DNA of 64,000 nt from Bacteroidota bacterium (GCA_018266835.1 JAFDZP010000002.1:1153302-1217301); one strand, 5' to 3'; shown: positions 33,937 to 44,154, numbered from the stretch's first letter. Numbers and translations: made by a program. The notes: generated by a model from the letters alone, not told the origin.

Positions 33937-36129
33937 CTACTTTCCAAACGATTTCAAAAAGAAATCCGTGACTCTTGTAAATACATGAAGTCGTGTTTTA
34001 CCTCCGTAAATTCCATGATTTTTATCGGGGTAAAGTTCGGAATCGTATTTAATATTGTTCTTCACCATTTCCGCAATCATCTCAGTCGTATTTTGCAAAT
34101 GAACATTGTCATCTGCCATTCCGTGTATGATTAAAAAATCACCCTTAATATTTTTAGCATTAAGCAGCGGAGATAAATTATCATAGTTATCGCCGTTCTC
34201 CTGCGGAGTTCTCATAAATCTTTCAACATAGATGTCATCGTAAAATCTCCAGTTTGTCACGGGAGCGACTGCAACAGCAGTTTTAAAATAATCCGCCGCC
34301 TGTGTGATGCACATTGCCGCCATGTATCCTCCGTAGCTCCAGCCGTAAACTCCGATATTTTTTTTATCGATGTATGGCAGCGTTCTTAAATATTTCACTG
34401 CTGAAATCATATCTTCAGTTTCATATTTTCCAAGCTGAAGATAAGTAGATTTCTCAAATGCCTCTCCGCGTCCCGTTGTTCCGCGGTTATCTATTACAAC
34501 GGTTATGATTCCTCTTTCTGCAAGATACTCATACCAGAAATATGATTCGCCTATCCACTCATCCTTAACGCTTTGTGAGCCCGGACCTCCGTAATTAAAA
34601 AACATCACTGAATATTTTTTAGTCGAATCAAAATCTTTCGGCTTAATCATGTAACCGTTCAGATAATCAATATCAGTCCCCTCTACAGCAGATGGTATTT
34701 TATAAGTAAAAAAGTTTGGTTTGGAAAGATTTAAGCTGGTAATCTTTTTTTGTAATTCAGCATTTGATTCAAGGACTCTTACTTCGTTACCTGTTTCACT
34801 ATTAACTGTGATAAACTCGGGTGTAGTGATATTTGAATAAGTATTTACATAGAAAGAAAAATCAGAAGAGAATTCTGCTCTATTCCAGCCTGTTTTCTTT
34901 GAAATTTTTTGCCTGTCTGTGCCGTCCAAGTTCACAGAAAAAATACAGCGTGTCATGGGAGATTCAATTGAAGAAGAATAATAAACCCTGTTAGTTTTTT
35001 CGTTATAACCTAAAAATTTATCTTCATCATTTTTGCCTGATGAAATGTTGTTCAGAAGATTTCCGTTTAAATCATAATGATAAAGATTGTTGTTTTCATC
35101 CCAGATAAATCCTGTATTACCTGTGAAAGTAAGGTTGTTGTTTATATCCAGAAAATATTTATTTGTATGAGAGAAAATTAGTTTTGAATTTCCTGTTGAT
35201 GCATCGGCAAAATATAAATCGAGTTTATTTTGCTGACGGTTTAATATCTGAAATGAAAGCGTATTGTTATCATTAGTCCATTTTATTCTTGGAATATAAA
35301 TATCGTTTTCATCAGTAGTATTTATCTGCTTATTCTCCCCCGTTTTCAAATCATACAGATATACTTTTACTTTTGAATTTTCTTCGCCTGCTTTTGGATA
35401 TTTATATTTGTATTCTTTGGGATAAAGACCTTCGTAGTAAGTTAAAGAAAATTCTTTTACGTTTGATTCATCAAATTTATAGTAGGCAATTTTATCACCT
35501 GAGGGAGACCAGAAAAATCCGCGGTTGATAGCAAACTCTTCTTCGTAAACCCAGTCAGTCATTCCGTTAATAATCTTTTCCTTTACTCCGTCAGTTGTAA
35601 TTTGCTTTTCTGTGAAGGTCTCAAGCTCAACCAGATATATATTGTTATCGCGGACGTATGCAATATTTTTGCCGTCGGGAGAAAAATCAGCATACATTCC
35701 ATAACCTGAAAACTGTTTCGTTGTTTTAGTTTTTATATCATAAAGATAATAGTTATTGATGGTGGAATGTCTGTAAAGTCTGTCTTTCAAAACAGCGAAA
35801 AGGATTTTTGATTCATCGGGACTGAATGAATAAGTGAACGAAGGAATTTTTTTTCCTGCGGAGAACTCGACTTTATCTAAATTTACAAATGTCTCAAGTA
35901 TTGCTCCTGTCTCGTAGCTTGTGCGGACAATTTTTGCTCCGTCGCTCTCCACGATTAAAGATGAATAACTTTTGCCGTCATTTAATGAATTAATTTCATT
36001 AATACCTTCAGAAGAAAAGCTGTGTTTATAAAAAATATTTTCAAGCGTGAGTGACTGGGCTAAAATACTGTGGACAAAAAATAAAATAAAGAAGACTGAG
36101 AAACAGGAGGTTAGTCTGAGAGATTTCAA
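33937..36129 (-). CDS. Dipeptidyl peptidase IV-like serine peptidase (S9B)
   Basis: 730 residues. A signal peptide (1-24, ILAQ then S) leads to an N-terminal eight-bladed propeller (about 40-480) and a C-terminal alpha/beta hydrolase. The nucleophile is Ser 598 in GWSYGGY, the acid lies in HGMADDNVH (D673/674) and the base is His 705 in DKNHG. EEEFAIN resembles the double-Glu motif that binds the substrate N-terminus in this family. It releases dipeptides with a penultimate Pro or Ala, in the periplasm. It is directly followed on the same strand, upstream, by the GT9 gene (1 base gap). Confidence 0.95.
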   Translation of the reverse strand: MKSLRLTSCFSVFFILFFVHSILAQSLTLENIFYKHSFSSEGINEINSLNDGKSYSSLIVESDGAKIVRTSYETGAILETFVNLDKVEFSAGKKIPSFTYSFSPDESKILFAVLKDRLYRHSTINNYYLYDIKTKTTKQFSGYGMYADFSPDGKNIAYVRDNNIYLVELETFTEKQITTDGVKEKIINGMTDWVYEEEFAINRGFFWSPSGDKIAYYKFDESNVKEFSLTYYEGLYPKEYKYKYPKAGEENSKVKVYLYDLKTGENKQINTTDENDIYIPRIKWTNDNNTLSFQILNRQQNKLDLYFADASTGNSKLIFSHTNKYFLDINNNLTFTGNTGFIWDENNNLYHYDLNGNLLNNISSGKNDEDKFLGYNEKTNRVYYSSSIESPMTRCIFSVNLDGTDRQKISKKTGWNRAEFSSDFSFYVNTYSNITTPEFITVNSETGNEVRVLESNAELQKKITSLNLSKPNFFTYKIPSAVEGTDIDYLNGYMIKPKDFDSTKKYSVMFFNYGGPGSQSVKDEWIGESYFWYEYLAERGIITVVIDNRGTTGRGEAFEKSTYLQLGKYETEDMISAVKYLRTLPYIDKKNIGVYGWSYGGYMAAMCITQAADYFKTAVAVAPVTNWRFYDDIYVERFMRTPQENGDNYDNLSPLLNAKNIKGDFLIIHGMADDNVHLQNTTEMIAEMVKNNIKYDSELYPDKNHGIYGGKTRLHVFTRVTDFFLKSFGK

Positions 36130-36130
36130 T

Positions 36131-37303
36131 TTAGTTATTTATATTCCGATGAGTTTTTAAAAGTGAATATTTTTTTATAAGTTCGAGAATTTTATTAAGA
36201 TCGATCATATCAATACATTCAAGATTATAAGGGCAGCTTTTTTTCCAGCATGGATGGCATGCCAGTCCCTGAGGAATTAATTTTTCTCCCCTTCCATACA
36301 ATTCTATTTCAGGAGGGCATGAAACTCCGAACCAGACTATAACAGTTTTCTTCTGTGCAATGGCAAGGTGCATCCCGAAGCTGTCACCTGTAACGACTAA
36401 GTCGCACAGACTTACAAATGCAGCTCCCTGTCGAAGCCCTAAGTTAGTCGGAGTATATAAAATTTTCTTTTTCTCTTCCTGAGTGAATGCATCATAGATT
36501 TTCAAATTTCTCTCCGTATCTTCCTTACCGCCGAGCAGAACGATTTTTATGTTATCGAACTTAAGCAGTTCCGATATCAAAAATATATGCTGGTCCGTTG
36601 TCATCTTTTTATTGGGGAAAAGATTTGAACAGCCTGTATTAAATCCCACATAAAATTTATCAGGCTCATATTTATGATGCTCCTTAAACTGCTCGATAAA
36701 TTCTTTTTCTTCTATGGTGAAAGTGAAAACATATTCGTCACGCTGATATTCAAGTTCGAACGTTTCGTGAAGAATATCTATACCGCTTCTTTCGTTTTTT
36801 CTGAACTTCAACTCATCATCTATTCCAAGATTGTATGAATACATAGCTCCTTTATTAGCGGGAATAATTTTTCCGTCGTTATTCAAAAGAAATCCGAACT
36901 TATCCTTTGCATTAACTTCGTTGGCAAAAGCGCATGCGTAGTCTGATTTATCTCCGTTATAAACTATATCAAATTCAATATTTCTCAGAATCATTCTGTT
37001 CTCATCAGTCCACGTAAAAACCCTGTCAACAAAATTATTATTGAAGAGAATTTTTTCTGCGTTAGGCATTGTTATCCAGTATATAGTGCTTTCCTTGAGT
37101 TTTCTTTTTATAGCGCGGAGTATAGGAGTGTTATATAAAACATTCCCCATTGCATCGAGTGAGATGATTAAAATTTTTTTACCGATTCGCGTCATGCTGC
37201 TATCGAGCTTGCAGCCGTCTTTCAGGCAGTTCTCGTATGATATGCACGGTTTGTAGCCGGAAAAATTTTTACAGCGCGGAATATTTAACTCGTCAGGATT
37301 CAT
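36131..37303 (-). CDS. Glycosyltransferase family 9 (heptosyltransferase-like)
   Basis: 390 residues. A Cys-rich N-terminus with four Cys (in CKNFSGYKPC, NCLKDGCKL) precedes the GT9 core: ILIISLDAMGNVLYNTPIL, then GFNTGCSNLFPNKK, LLGGKEDTERN and the late VVTGDSFGMHLAIAQKKT. The C-terminus has a second Cys cluster (CHPCWKKSCPYNLEC). GT9 enzymes transfer heptose or similar sugars to lipopolysaccharide core. The two Cys clusters may bind a metal and are less usual. It starts 1 base upstream of the dipeptidyl peptidase gene. Confidence 0.88.
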   Translation of the reverse strand: MNPDELNIPRCKNFSGYKPCISYENCLKDGCKLDSSMTRIGKKILIISLDAMGNVLYNTPILRAIKRKLKESTIYWITMPNAEKILFNNNFVDRVFTWTDENRMILRNIEFDIVYNGDKSDYACAFANEVNAKDKFGFLLNNDGKIIPANKGAMYSYNLGIDDELKFRKNERSGIDILHETFELEYQRDEYVFTFTIEEKEFIEQFKEHHKYEPDKFYVGFNTGCSNLFPNKKMTTDQHIFLISELLKFDNIKIVLLGGKEDTERNLKIYDAFTQEEKKKILYTPTNLGLRQGAAFVSLCDLVVTGDSFGMHLAIAQKKTVIVWFGVSCPPEIELYGRGEKLIPQGLACHPCWKKSCPYNLECIDMIDLNKILELIKKYSLLKTHRNINN

Positions 37304-37357
37304 TACAATAAAGTATGCAGAGAAAGGATAAAATTAAATGAAAAAAGGGAAATAAAA

Positions 37358-37386
37358 AAAGCCCTGCTCCGTTTGAAGCAAGGCTT
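37358..37386 (-). terminator. Rho-independent terminator after the third Ycf48-like gene
   Basis: Read on the minus strand, a 13-bp stem AAAGCCTTGCTTC / GGAGCAGGGCTTT (with G-T pairs) and loop AAAC is followed by a T-run. It is 25 bases past the stop of the gene ending at 37411. Confidence 0.85.
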
Positions 37387-37410
37387 TGTTTTGTAATTAT
37401 GTTTCAAAAT

Positions 37411-38643
37411 TTATTTTACAAGCATCATTTTTTTCGTTTCGGTAAACTCATTTGTTTTCAGAGTGTAGAAATATACTCCGCTATTGAGTTCACTTGCATT
37501 GAAGTTTATTTCATAACTGCCTGCAGAAATATTTTCATTCACCAGGGTTTTTACTTCTTTACCTGTCATATCAAAAATTTTCAAAGATGCGAAAGTTGAA
37601 TTCTTTACATCAAAACTAATTTTTGTTTCAGGGTTGAAAGGATTGGGGTAATTTTGTTTTAATGAAAATTTATCCGGTACTGATGAGGAAATCTGATTTA
37701 CTGATAACAATGCACCGTTTGTTGTAGAGGAAATTATTGAATTTCCGGAAACCCAGCCGGAATTGCTATTAATAAAACTTATATCATAATAAACATTATT
37801 AAGTTCGGTTTTTTGTACAACCCAGGTTTCTCCGCCATTTATTGTACGGCAGATAACAGCGTTTGAACCGCTGGCACCGACACACCATCCCATACTCGGA
37901 GTATAAAACTTTAAGGCATAAGGAAAAGTCATAGGGATTGCATAATTTATCCAGGTGTCACCGCCATCAGTTGTTTTTCTGATTGAGTTTGTTCCTGTTA
38001 TCCAGCCTGTCTGCTGATTTATAAATGTCATTGCCTGGTTTACGCCGTCATACAATGTTCGTGTCCAATTTAATCCGCCGTCAATTGATTTGGCAAAATA
38101 ACTTGGAGCAACTACATATCCCGTCATTTCATTGAAAAACTGAATTTGCCCATAAGCGAATGATGAGCTGTTTATTAAATTCCAGCTTAACCCGCCGTTA
38201 GTTGTTTTATGAATTTTATTATCGTGGCTGGTAATGTAACCTGTCTGATCATTTAAGAAGAAGAAATCAGCAGAGAAATCATTAGTGAGAATTGGGGCAG
38301 AATACCATGAAACTCCGCCGTTTGTTGTTTTCTTTACAACAGCATCTTCAGAACCTATCCAACCCGTATTTTCATCAATGAAATAAATACATGTTAAAAA
38401 TGAAGTGGTGCCATTACTTACGACGGACCAGTTATTACCGCCATTTGTTGTTTTAATTAAAGTACCATTTCCTCCGCATGCCCAACCTGTAAGTGAATTT
38501 ACAAACTGCACTCTTCTCAAATAATTTCCTCCAATGTTATTCAAATACTGTGTTGTCCAAACTGACTGGGAAAAAGAAACACTCTGAATAAAAAGAAATG
38601 AACAAAATAAAAAAATTCCGAAGGCAAATATTTTTGTTTTCAT
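37411..38643 (-). CDS. T9SS-exported Ycf48-like propeller, paralog 3
   Basis: 410 residues. A signal peptide (about 1-26, SFSQ) is followed by about seven TTNGGxxW / FxNxxTGW units that would form one propeller, and a T9SS sorting domain (about 320-410, NPFNPETK, ending KKMMLLVK-like). It is one of three tandem paralogs; its signal peptide and sorting domain are nearly the same as in the other two, while the propeller differs more. Secreted or surface protein; no enzymatic motif. Followed by a strong terminator. Confidence 0.9.
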   Translation of the reverse strand: MKTKIFAFGIFLFCSFLFIQSVSFSQSVWTTQYLNNIGGNYLRRVQFVNSLTGWACGGNGTLIKTTNGGNNWSVVSNGTTSFLTCIYFIDENTGWIGSEDAVVKKTTNGGVSWYSAPILTNDFSADFFFLNDQTGYITSHDNKIHKTTNGGLSWNLINSSSFAYGQIQFFNEMTGYVVAPSYFAKSIDGGLNWTRTLYDGVNQAMTFINQQTGWITGTNSIRKTTDGGDTWINYAIPMTFPYALKFYTPSMGWCVGASGSNAVICRTINGGETWVVQKTELNNVYYDISFINSNSGWVSGNSIISSTTNGALLSVNQISSSVPDKFSLKQNYPNPFNPETKISFDVKNSTFASLKIFDMTGKEVKTLVNENISAGSYEINFNASELNSGVYFYTLKTNEFTETKKMMLVK

Positions 38644-38700
38644 AACAGTAAAATTTACATTATTAAAAAGCAGGGAGATTTTTACTTATACTACTTAAAA

Positions 38701-39954
38701 TTATTTTACTAGGATCATTTTTTTTGTTTCTATAAATTCATTTGTTTGCAGAGTATAAAAATATACTCCGCTGTTGAGTTCGCCTGCATTGAAATCTATT
38801 TCATAACTTCCCGCTGAAATATTTTCATCTATAAGAGTTTTAACTTCTCTTCCTGTCATATCAAAAATTTTCAACGAAGCATATGTAGGATTTGTTACAT
38901 CAAAACTGATTCTTGTAGTTGGGTTGAACGGATTTGGAAAATTCTGCTTCAGAGAATATTTATCAGGTAAGAGTGAAGAAGTCTGAAGGACTGCTGTCAT
39001 ACCCCCGCTTCCGTTTACTGTTGAAGAAATTATGGCATTACCACACGCCCACCCTTGATTTTGATTTATAAAACTAAGGTCATAAAACTTGTTTCCATTT
39101 TCAGTTTTCTGTACTACCCAGTTCATACCTCCATCAATTGTACGGCAGATAATCCCTTTTGTATTATCATATCCTACACACCATCCAAGATTTTGATTCA
39201 AAAATACTACAGACATAGGAATAGGCAAAGGAACATTTAATATTGCCCAGTTATCACCGCCATTAGTTGTTTTTGCTATTCCGTTTGGAATTGTTGCCCA
39301 GCCTGTAGATTGATTGAGGAAATAATAATCCTGAAAATATCCTAATTGATTGTTAGTGTTGTGTAAAATTGAAGACCATGAATTTCCTCCGTCACTGGTT
39401 CTATAAAGGTCATAATCTGAAAGTATCCATCCGTTATTTTCATCAATAAATTGAACTTCTCCCCATGCCTGAGAGGACGGAGCGATATTTTGCCAGTTAC
39501 TTCCGCCGTTTGTAGTTTTTAAAATCTGTCCGCTGTGTGCTGATGCATATCCGATCATGCTGTTCACAAACCAGATATCTGCCACATAATCCGTAGTAGG
39601 AATAGAAAATCCGCTCCAGGTTACACCGCCGTCAGTTGTTTTTTTCATCTCAGGAATGGTAGAACCAACCCAACCTGTATACTGGTTTATAAAAAATAAT
39701 GATGAAATAAATCCTGAGCTGCCGGTATTAAGTATAGCCCAGTTATCTCCTCCATTAGTAGTTTTTACAAATGTTCCGTTTCCGCCACCCGAATATCCTA
39801 TATTGGGAGTAAGAAATTTTACCTTACGAAGATAGTTTCCTCCTATATTATTAATAAAATTTGTCGACCAAACTGATTGCGAGAAAGATACAGTTTGAGT
39901 AAAGAGAAAAACCAAGAGGAAAAAAATCCCGAACGAAACAATTTTAGATTTCAT
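38701..39954 (-). CDS. T9SS-exported Ycf48-like propeller, paralog 2
   Basis: 417 residues, same layout as its neighbours: signal peptide (1-26, SFSQ), seven BNR-like blades with KTTNGGDNW, and T9SS sorting domain with NPFNPTTR. Closest to the gene at 40051-41295, sharing the segment DYDLYRT and GWATIPNGIAKTTNGG. The gaps of about 57 and 96 bases on each side carry no terminator that I can see, so the three may be co-transcribed. Confidence 0.9.
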   Translation of the reverse strand: MKSKIVSFGIFFLLVFLFTQTVSFSQSVWSTNFINNIGGNYLRKVKFLTPNIGYSGGGNGTFVKTTNGGDNWAILNTGSSGFISSLFFINQYTGWVGSTIPEMKKTTDGGVTWSGFSIPTTDYVADIWFVNSMIGYASAHSGQILKTTNGGSNWQNIAPSSQAWGEVQFIDENNGWILSDYDLYRTSDGGNSWSSILHNTNNQLGYFQDYYFLNQSTGWATIPNGIAKTTNGGDNWAILNVPLPIPMSVVFLNQNLGWCVGYDNTKGIICRTIDGGMNWVVQKTENGNKFYDLSFINQNQGWACGNAIISSTVNGSGGMTAVLQTSSLLPDKYSLKQNFPNPFNPTTRISFDVTNPTYASLKIFDMTGREVKTLIDENISAGSYEIDFNAGELNSGVYFYTLQTNEFIETKKMILVK

Positions 39955-40050
39955 TTTGAATATATTTTTATAGTATACGGAGAAAAACTCAACAAAAAAT
40001 AATTACCTTAATATAAAAGTAATAAAAACTAAAAAAAGCTGAAAATAAAA

Positions 40051-41295
40051 TTACTTAATTAATGTCATTTTTTTGGTTTCTGTAAACTCATTTGTTTTCA
40101 AAGTATAAAAATATATTCCACTGTTGAGTTCGCCGGCATTAAAATTAATTTCATAAGTTCCGGCAGAAATATTTTCATTAACAAGGGCTTTTACTTCCCT
40201 TCCGTTCATATCAAATACTTTTAACGAAACAAAAGTTGAATTTTTTACCAAAAAACCAATTTTTGTTGTTGGGTTGAATGGATTTGGAAAATTTTGTTTT
40301 AATGAAAATGCGTCAGGCGATTGACTGGATGTCTGAATTATAGATACCAATCCTCCATTTGTTGTAGAAGAAACTATAGCATCACCAGTGGCCCATCCCA
40401 TATTTACATTTGCAAAACTAATATCCCAGTACTCATTGCCCGGTTCTACTTTTTGTGTAACCCAGTTAGCGCCACCATTTACAGTACCTAATATATAACC
40501 CGTTGAGTTGTTAGTATGTCCTGCACACCAACCCACATTTTCATTTAAAAATTGAATTGCCATTGGTGAAGCCATTTGAATAGTTTTAAATGACCATGAA
40601 TCTCCGCCGTTAGTTGTCTTTGCAATACCGCTTGGAATTGTTGCCCATCCGGTCAATGCATTAATGAAATGAAAATCCTGAAAATATCCCAACTGCATTC
40701 CTGCATTATGGAAAATAGAAGTCCAAGTGGTACCAGCATTAGTAGTTCTGTATAAATCGTAATCTGAAAGTATCCATCCTGTATTTATATCTAAAAATTT
40801 CACTTCACCCCAATGTATATTTAACGGAGCGATATTTATCCAGTTTGTACCCCCGTTAGAGGTCTTAAATATCTGACCTCCGTTTCCGGCTAAAAAACCA
40901 GTCTGGCTGTTATTGAAGTAAATATCAGCTATGTAACTGCTTGTGCTTAAAGGCTGACTGGACCATGTAATTCCGCCGTCCGTGGTTTTTTTAACAAGCG
41001 GCTCTGTTGAACCAACCCAACCCGTATTTTCATTAATAAAATATATTGCAGTTATATACCCTGTAAGTCCTGTATTCAAAACGTTCCAGCTATCTCCTGC
41101 ATCTGTAGTTTTTACAAATTTACCATTGCCTCCTCCTGTATATCCGACCGTTGTGCTTACAAATTGAACTTTACGAAGCTGATTTCCTTCAATAGTCTGA
41201 AATTGTCTTGTATTCCATACTGATTGAGAAAAAGAAACTGACTGAATTGCCAAAACTAATACCATGGCAAAAATTAAAGATTTAAACTTTCTCAT
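40051..41295 (-). CDS. T9SS-exported Ycf48-like propeller, paralog 1
   Basis: 414 residues. Signal peptide (1-23, SFSQ), seven BNR-like blades, T9SS sorting domain with NPFNPTTK, ending KKMTLIK. It is first of the three tandem copies and probably carries the promoter in the 169-base gap to the divergent methyltransferase gene. The triplet suggests recent duplication of a surface protein. Confidence 0.9.
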   Translation of the reverse strand: MRKFKSLIFAMVLVLAIQSVSFSQSVWNTRQFQTIEGNQLRKVQFVSTTVGYTGGGNGKFVKTTDAGDSWNVLNTGLTGYITAIYFINENTGWVGSTEPLVKKTTDGGITWSSQPLSTSSYIADIYFNNSQTGFLAGNGGQIFKTSNGGTNWINIAPLNIHWGEVKFLDINTGWILSDYDLYRTTNAGTTWTSIFHNAGMQLGYFQDFHFINALTGWATIPSGIAKTTNGGDSWSFKTIQMASPMAIQFLNENVGWCAGHTNNSTGYILGTVNGGANWVTQKVEPGNEYWDISFANVNMGWATGDAIVSSTTNGGLVSIIQTSSQSPDAFSLKQNFPNPFNPTTKIGFLVKNSTFVSLKVFDMNGREVKALVNENISAGTYEINFNAGELNSGIYFYTLKTNEFTETKKMTLIK

Positions 41296-41464
41296 AGTAA
41301 TATACTTTAAATTATAAAAAACTTCTTATTTAAGAAAAAATTAGGCAAAATAATTTATAAAATCAAGCAATTATTTTACTGTAAATTTTGGGAAGCAGAA
41401 ATAGTAGATAGATTTTACAGTAAATATAAAATATCTTTGTAAATATAATATTCAGTTAAATTTA

Positions 41465-42232
41465 ATGAAAAAACTAATAACAAATTTTTTAAGAAAAAAA
41501 GGCTTTGAGCTTATAAAAAAACCGAAATATAATGGTTTATCAGATTTTTCAATCGATGGTTTATACTATGATTTAAATATTCCAAATGCTAATTATAGCC
41601 CGTGGAAAGGTGACAAGAAATTTTTAGACATCTTTGAAAAAATAAAAAATAATACTCTTGTAGATATATTCAGATGTTATGAACTATGGCAGTTAATTGA
41701 ACAGACTCAAAAAATTAATGCAAGTGCAGGAGTAATAGAAATAGGTGTGTGGAGAGGCGGCACTGCCGCTGTAATGGCTCAAAAACTTTCCGAATTAAAA
41801 AGTACTGCGAATTTATATCTGGCAGATACGTTTGAAGGTGTAGTTAAAACTTCAGACAAAGATAAATATTATACCGGCGGAGAACATAAAGATACTTCTC
41901 TTGAGATTGTGGAAGATCTAATGAAAAACACTGCAAAATATAAAAATTATAAAATACTTAAAGGCATATTCCCCGATGATACCCATCAGGAAATACCCTC
42001 TGATGAAATTTTCAGCCTGTGTCATATTGATGTTGACGTGTATCAGTCAGCAAAGGATATAATTTCATGGATTTGGGGTAAACTTATTATCGGAGGCTTA
42101 ATAGTTTTTGATGACTATGGATTTCACACATGCACCGGAATAACCAAGCTTGTAAATGAGCAAAGAGAATTAGATGACAGAATTGTAATTCACAATTTAA
42201 ATGGCCACGCAATTATGGTAAAAATAAGATAA
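41465..42232 (+). CDS. TylF/MycF-like O-methyltransferase
   Basis: 255 residues. A SAM-binding fold has EIGVWRGGTAAVMAQ as glycine-rich motif I, LADTFEGVVKTSD, then HIDVDVYQSAKDI and IVFDDYGF, all typical of the TylF (macrocin O-methyltransferase) family. The Asp pairs in HIDVDVY and FDDYG match the metal-binding acidic residues. In this setting, next to a GT9 enzyme, it probably methylates a sugar of a surface glycan. Start ATG at 41465. Confidence 0.9.
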   Translation: MKKLITNFLRKKGFELIKKPKYNGLSDFSIDGLYYDLNIPNANYSPWKGDKKFLDIFEKIKNNTLVDIFRCYELWQLIEQTQKINASAGVIEIGVWRGGTAAVMAQKLSELKSTANLYLADTFEGVVKTSDKDKYYTGGEHKDTSLEIVEDLMKNTAKYKNYKILKGIFPDDTHQEIPSDEIFSLCHIDVDVYQSAKDIISWIWGKLIIGGLIVFDDYGFHTCTGITKLVNEQRELDDRIVIHNLNGHAIMVKIR

Positions 42233-42249
42233 AAATTATTCTATCTTCC

Positions 42250-43437
42250 TTGAAAAAATCCTACCTTAAAAGATTTATCAATAATCTTCGTGAAGATATA
42301 CCAATTCAAATTGTAAACCTGATGGTATATCTTCTTGATTTCTTTTATAAAATCCCGCCTCCGGCTAAAAATTCTGAAAAATATATTTTACTTGTCCGTA
42401 CCGATTTACTGGGCGATTTTATTATCTGGCTGAAAGCTTTAATATACATTTCTCAGAAATATAAAAACGAAAATTATAAAGTCATTCTACTGGGCAATGA
42501 AATCTGGACATCTCTTGCACAAAAAACAAAAATATTCGATGTAGTTTTACCCGTTAACAGAAAAAAGTACTTTAAGGATTTTAATTACCGGAAAAATATT
42601 TTAAACGAACTTAATAAATACAATATCGAATATTTATTCCAAACTGCCCTCTCAAGAGATTTTGCAGTAGCTGATTCAATCTCAAGAAATGTAAGAGCAA
42701 AAAACAAAATTGCATTCAGAAGAAAACCGGAAGCGGAATATTCTATCTGGAATTTATTAAGCAACAATTGGTATTCAAAATTAATAACCACAAATTCTAA
42801 AGAACAGTTTGAGTTTTACAGAGTGAAGGAATTTCTTGGTGAAATAAGTATTCCATTGGAAAAATATACAACCGATATCTCTGAATATTTTGAAAAAAAA
42901 TCACCTTCAAAAAAATACTTTGTTGTGCTTCCGGGAGCAAACGCTGCGCGCAGATGCCTTGAACCCGAAAAATTTGCAAATATAATTTCTGATATAAAAA
43001 ATAAAACAGGCTGGGAATGTTATCTGTGTGGCAGCAAAAGCGAAACAAAACTCGGAGAAGAAATACATTCTCATCTTAAATTCAAATGTAACAATTTAAT
43101 AGGTAAGACTTCCTTAATTGAACTTGGCGATATATTTATAGACTCTGAACTTGTTTTAGGGAATGAAACGGGAACATTACATTACGCTACAGCTCTAAAT
43201 AAAAATGCTGTTTGCATTTTAGGAGGAGGTCACTTCGGAAGATTTATGCCTTACGAGAAAAGTATATCTGAAAATTCAGTTTTGCCAACTGCTGTATATA
43301 AAAAAATGGAATGTTTCAATTGTCACTGGAGATGTATCTATACCGATAAAAAAAATGAAATCGTACCCTGTGTCTCGCAGATTACTTCCGATTATGTTTT
43401 GAAAGAAATAAATCCGCTTCTTCATTTACTCACTTAA
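42250..43437 (+). CDS. Glycosyltransferase family 9, TTG start
   Basis: 395 residues if started at TTG 42250; no ATG lies upstream within the gap and the first internal ATG (42322) would cut into the N-terminus. The GT9 core shows ILLVRTDLLGDFIIWLKAL, VVLPGANAARR, LCGSKSETKLGEE and LGNETGTLHYATALNK. C-terminal Cys residues (MECFNCHWRC) resemble those of the other GT9 gene in the window. It transfers a sugar, probably heptose-like, to surface glycan. It follows the methyltransferase gene by 17 bases and overlaps the convergent gene by 4 bases. Confidence 0.87.
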   Translation: MKKSYLKRFINNLREDIPIQIVNLMVYLLDFFYKIPPPAKNSEKYILLVRTDLLGDFIIWLKALIYISQKYKNENYKVILLGNEIWTSLAQKTKIFDVVLPVNRKKYFKDFNYRKNILNELNKYNIEYLFQTALSRDFAVADSISRNVRAKNKIAFRRKPEAEYSIWNLLSNNWYSKLITTNSKEQFEFYRVKEFLGEISIPLEKYTTDISEYFEKKSPSKKYFVVLPGANAARRCLEPEKFANIISDIKNKTGWECYLCGSKSETKLGEEIHSHLKFKCNNLIGKTSLIELGDIFIDSELVLGNETGTLHYATALNKNAVCILGGGHFGRFMPYEKSISENSVLPTAVYKKMECFNCHWRCIYTDKKNEIVPCVSQITSDYVLKEINPLLHLLT

Positions 43438-44150
43438 CTTGCCAATGCCTTTAACTCAAAAGTAAATATCTGCGGACTTGGTCTGTGATACGAGCTTGCA
43501 GTAATTTTATTCCAGAAATTTTTTCTGAATTTATAAATCTTCAATAAAATTTTTACAACAGGTTTTTTTAGAGAAGATACTCCGTCTAATCCGTCGGGAT
43601 CAATAAAATCTATTTTTGTAAAACCCGCAGCCCTTAATACATACTGCAGACTTCCACTTGTAAACAAATAATGATGGGTAAAATCTTCAAATCTCCAGTA
43701 AGAACCCGTATTCGATTGCGCATTCGGAACCATTACGCAATACTTTCCTTTTTCACTTAAAAGGCTTTTTATCGCTCGTAAATTATCAATCATTTTTTCC
43801 TTTTCGATATGCTCAAGTACATGGCTCATAATGATGAAGTCATATTTTTTATCTGTTGAATTAGAGTACGAAATTATATCTTCAACTTTTGTAACATCCA
43901 GATTTATTTTTTTACACTGAGCAATTGATTCATCGTTTATATCGATACCTTTTAAATTTGTATAGCCTTTATCTCTTAATGCTTTTAATGTCTGACCGAA
44001 GCCGCAGCCGATATCAAGAATATTTTTATCTTTATTTATTGGTAAAACTTTCATAAGATAATTGGGAATATCATAGCTGCTGTAATACTCCGCGCCGATA
44101 TTTCTGAAATTAAAATAATTTTCTTCCTGAACTTTTTCTTCAGTATTCAT
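43434..44150 (-). CDS. Class I SAM-dependent methyltransferase
   Basis: 238 residues. Motif I NILDIGCGFGQ (about 43-53), then GIDINDESI, and DFIIMSHVLEHIEKEKM place it in the Methyltransf_11/23 group. It looks like enzymes that modify sugars or quinones; substrate unknown. Its 3' end overlaps the convergent GT9 gene by 4 bases. Upstream, 4 bases away, is the DUF5683 gene on the same strand. Confidence 0.9.
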   Translation of the reverse strand: MNTEEKVQEENYFNFRNIGAEYYSSYDIPNYLMKVLPINKDKNILDIGCGFGQTLKALRDKGYTNLKGIDINDESIAQCKKINLDVTKVEDIISYSNSTDKKYDFIIMSHVLEHIEKEKMIDNLRAIKSLLSEKGKYCVMVPNAQSNTGSYWRFEDFTHHYLFTSGSLQYVLRAAGFTKIDFIDPDGLDGVSSLKKPVVKILLKIYKFRKNFWNKITASSYHRPSPQIFTFELKALAS

Positions 44151-44154
44151 GTAG

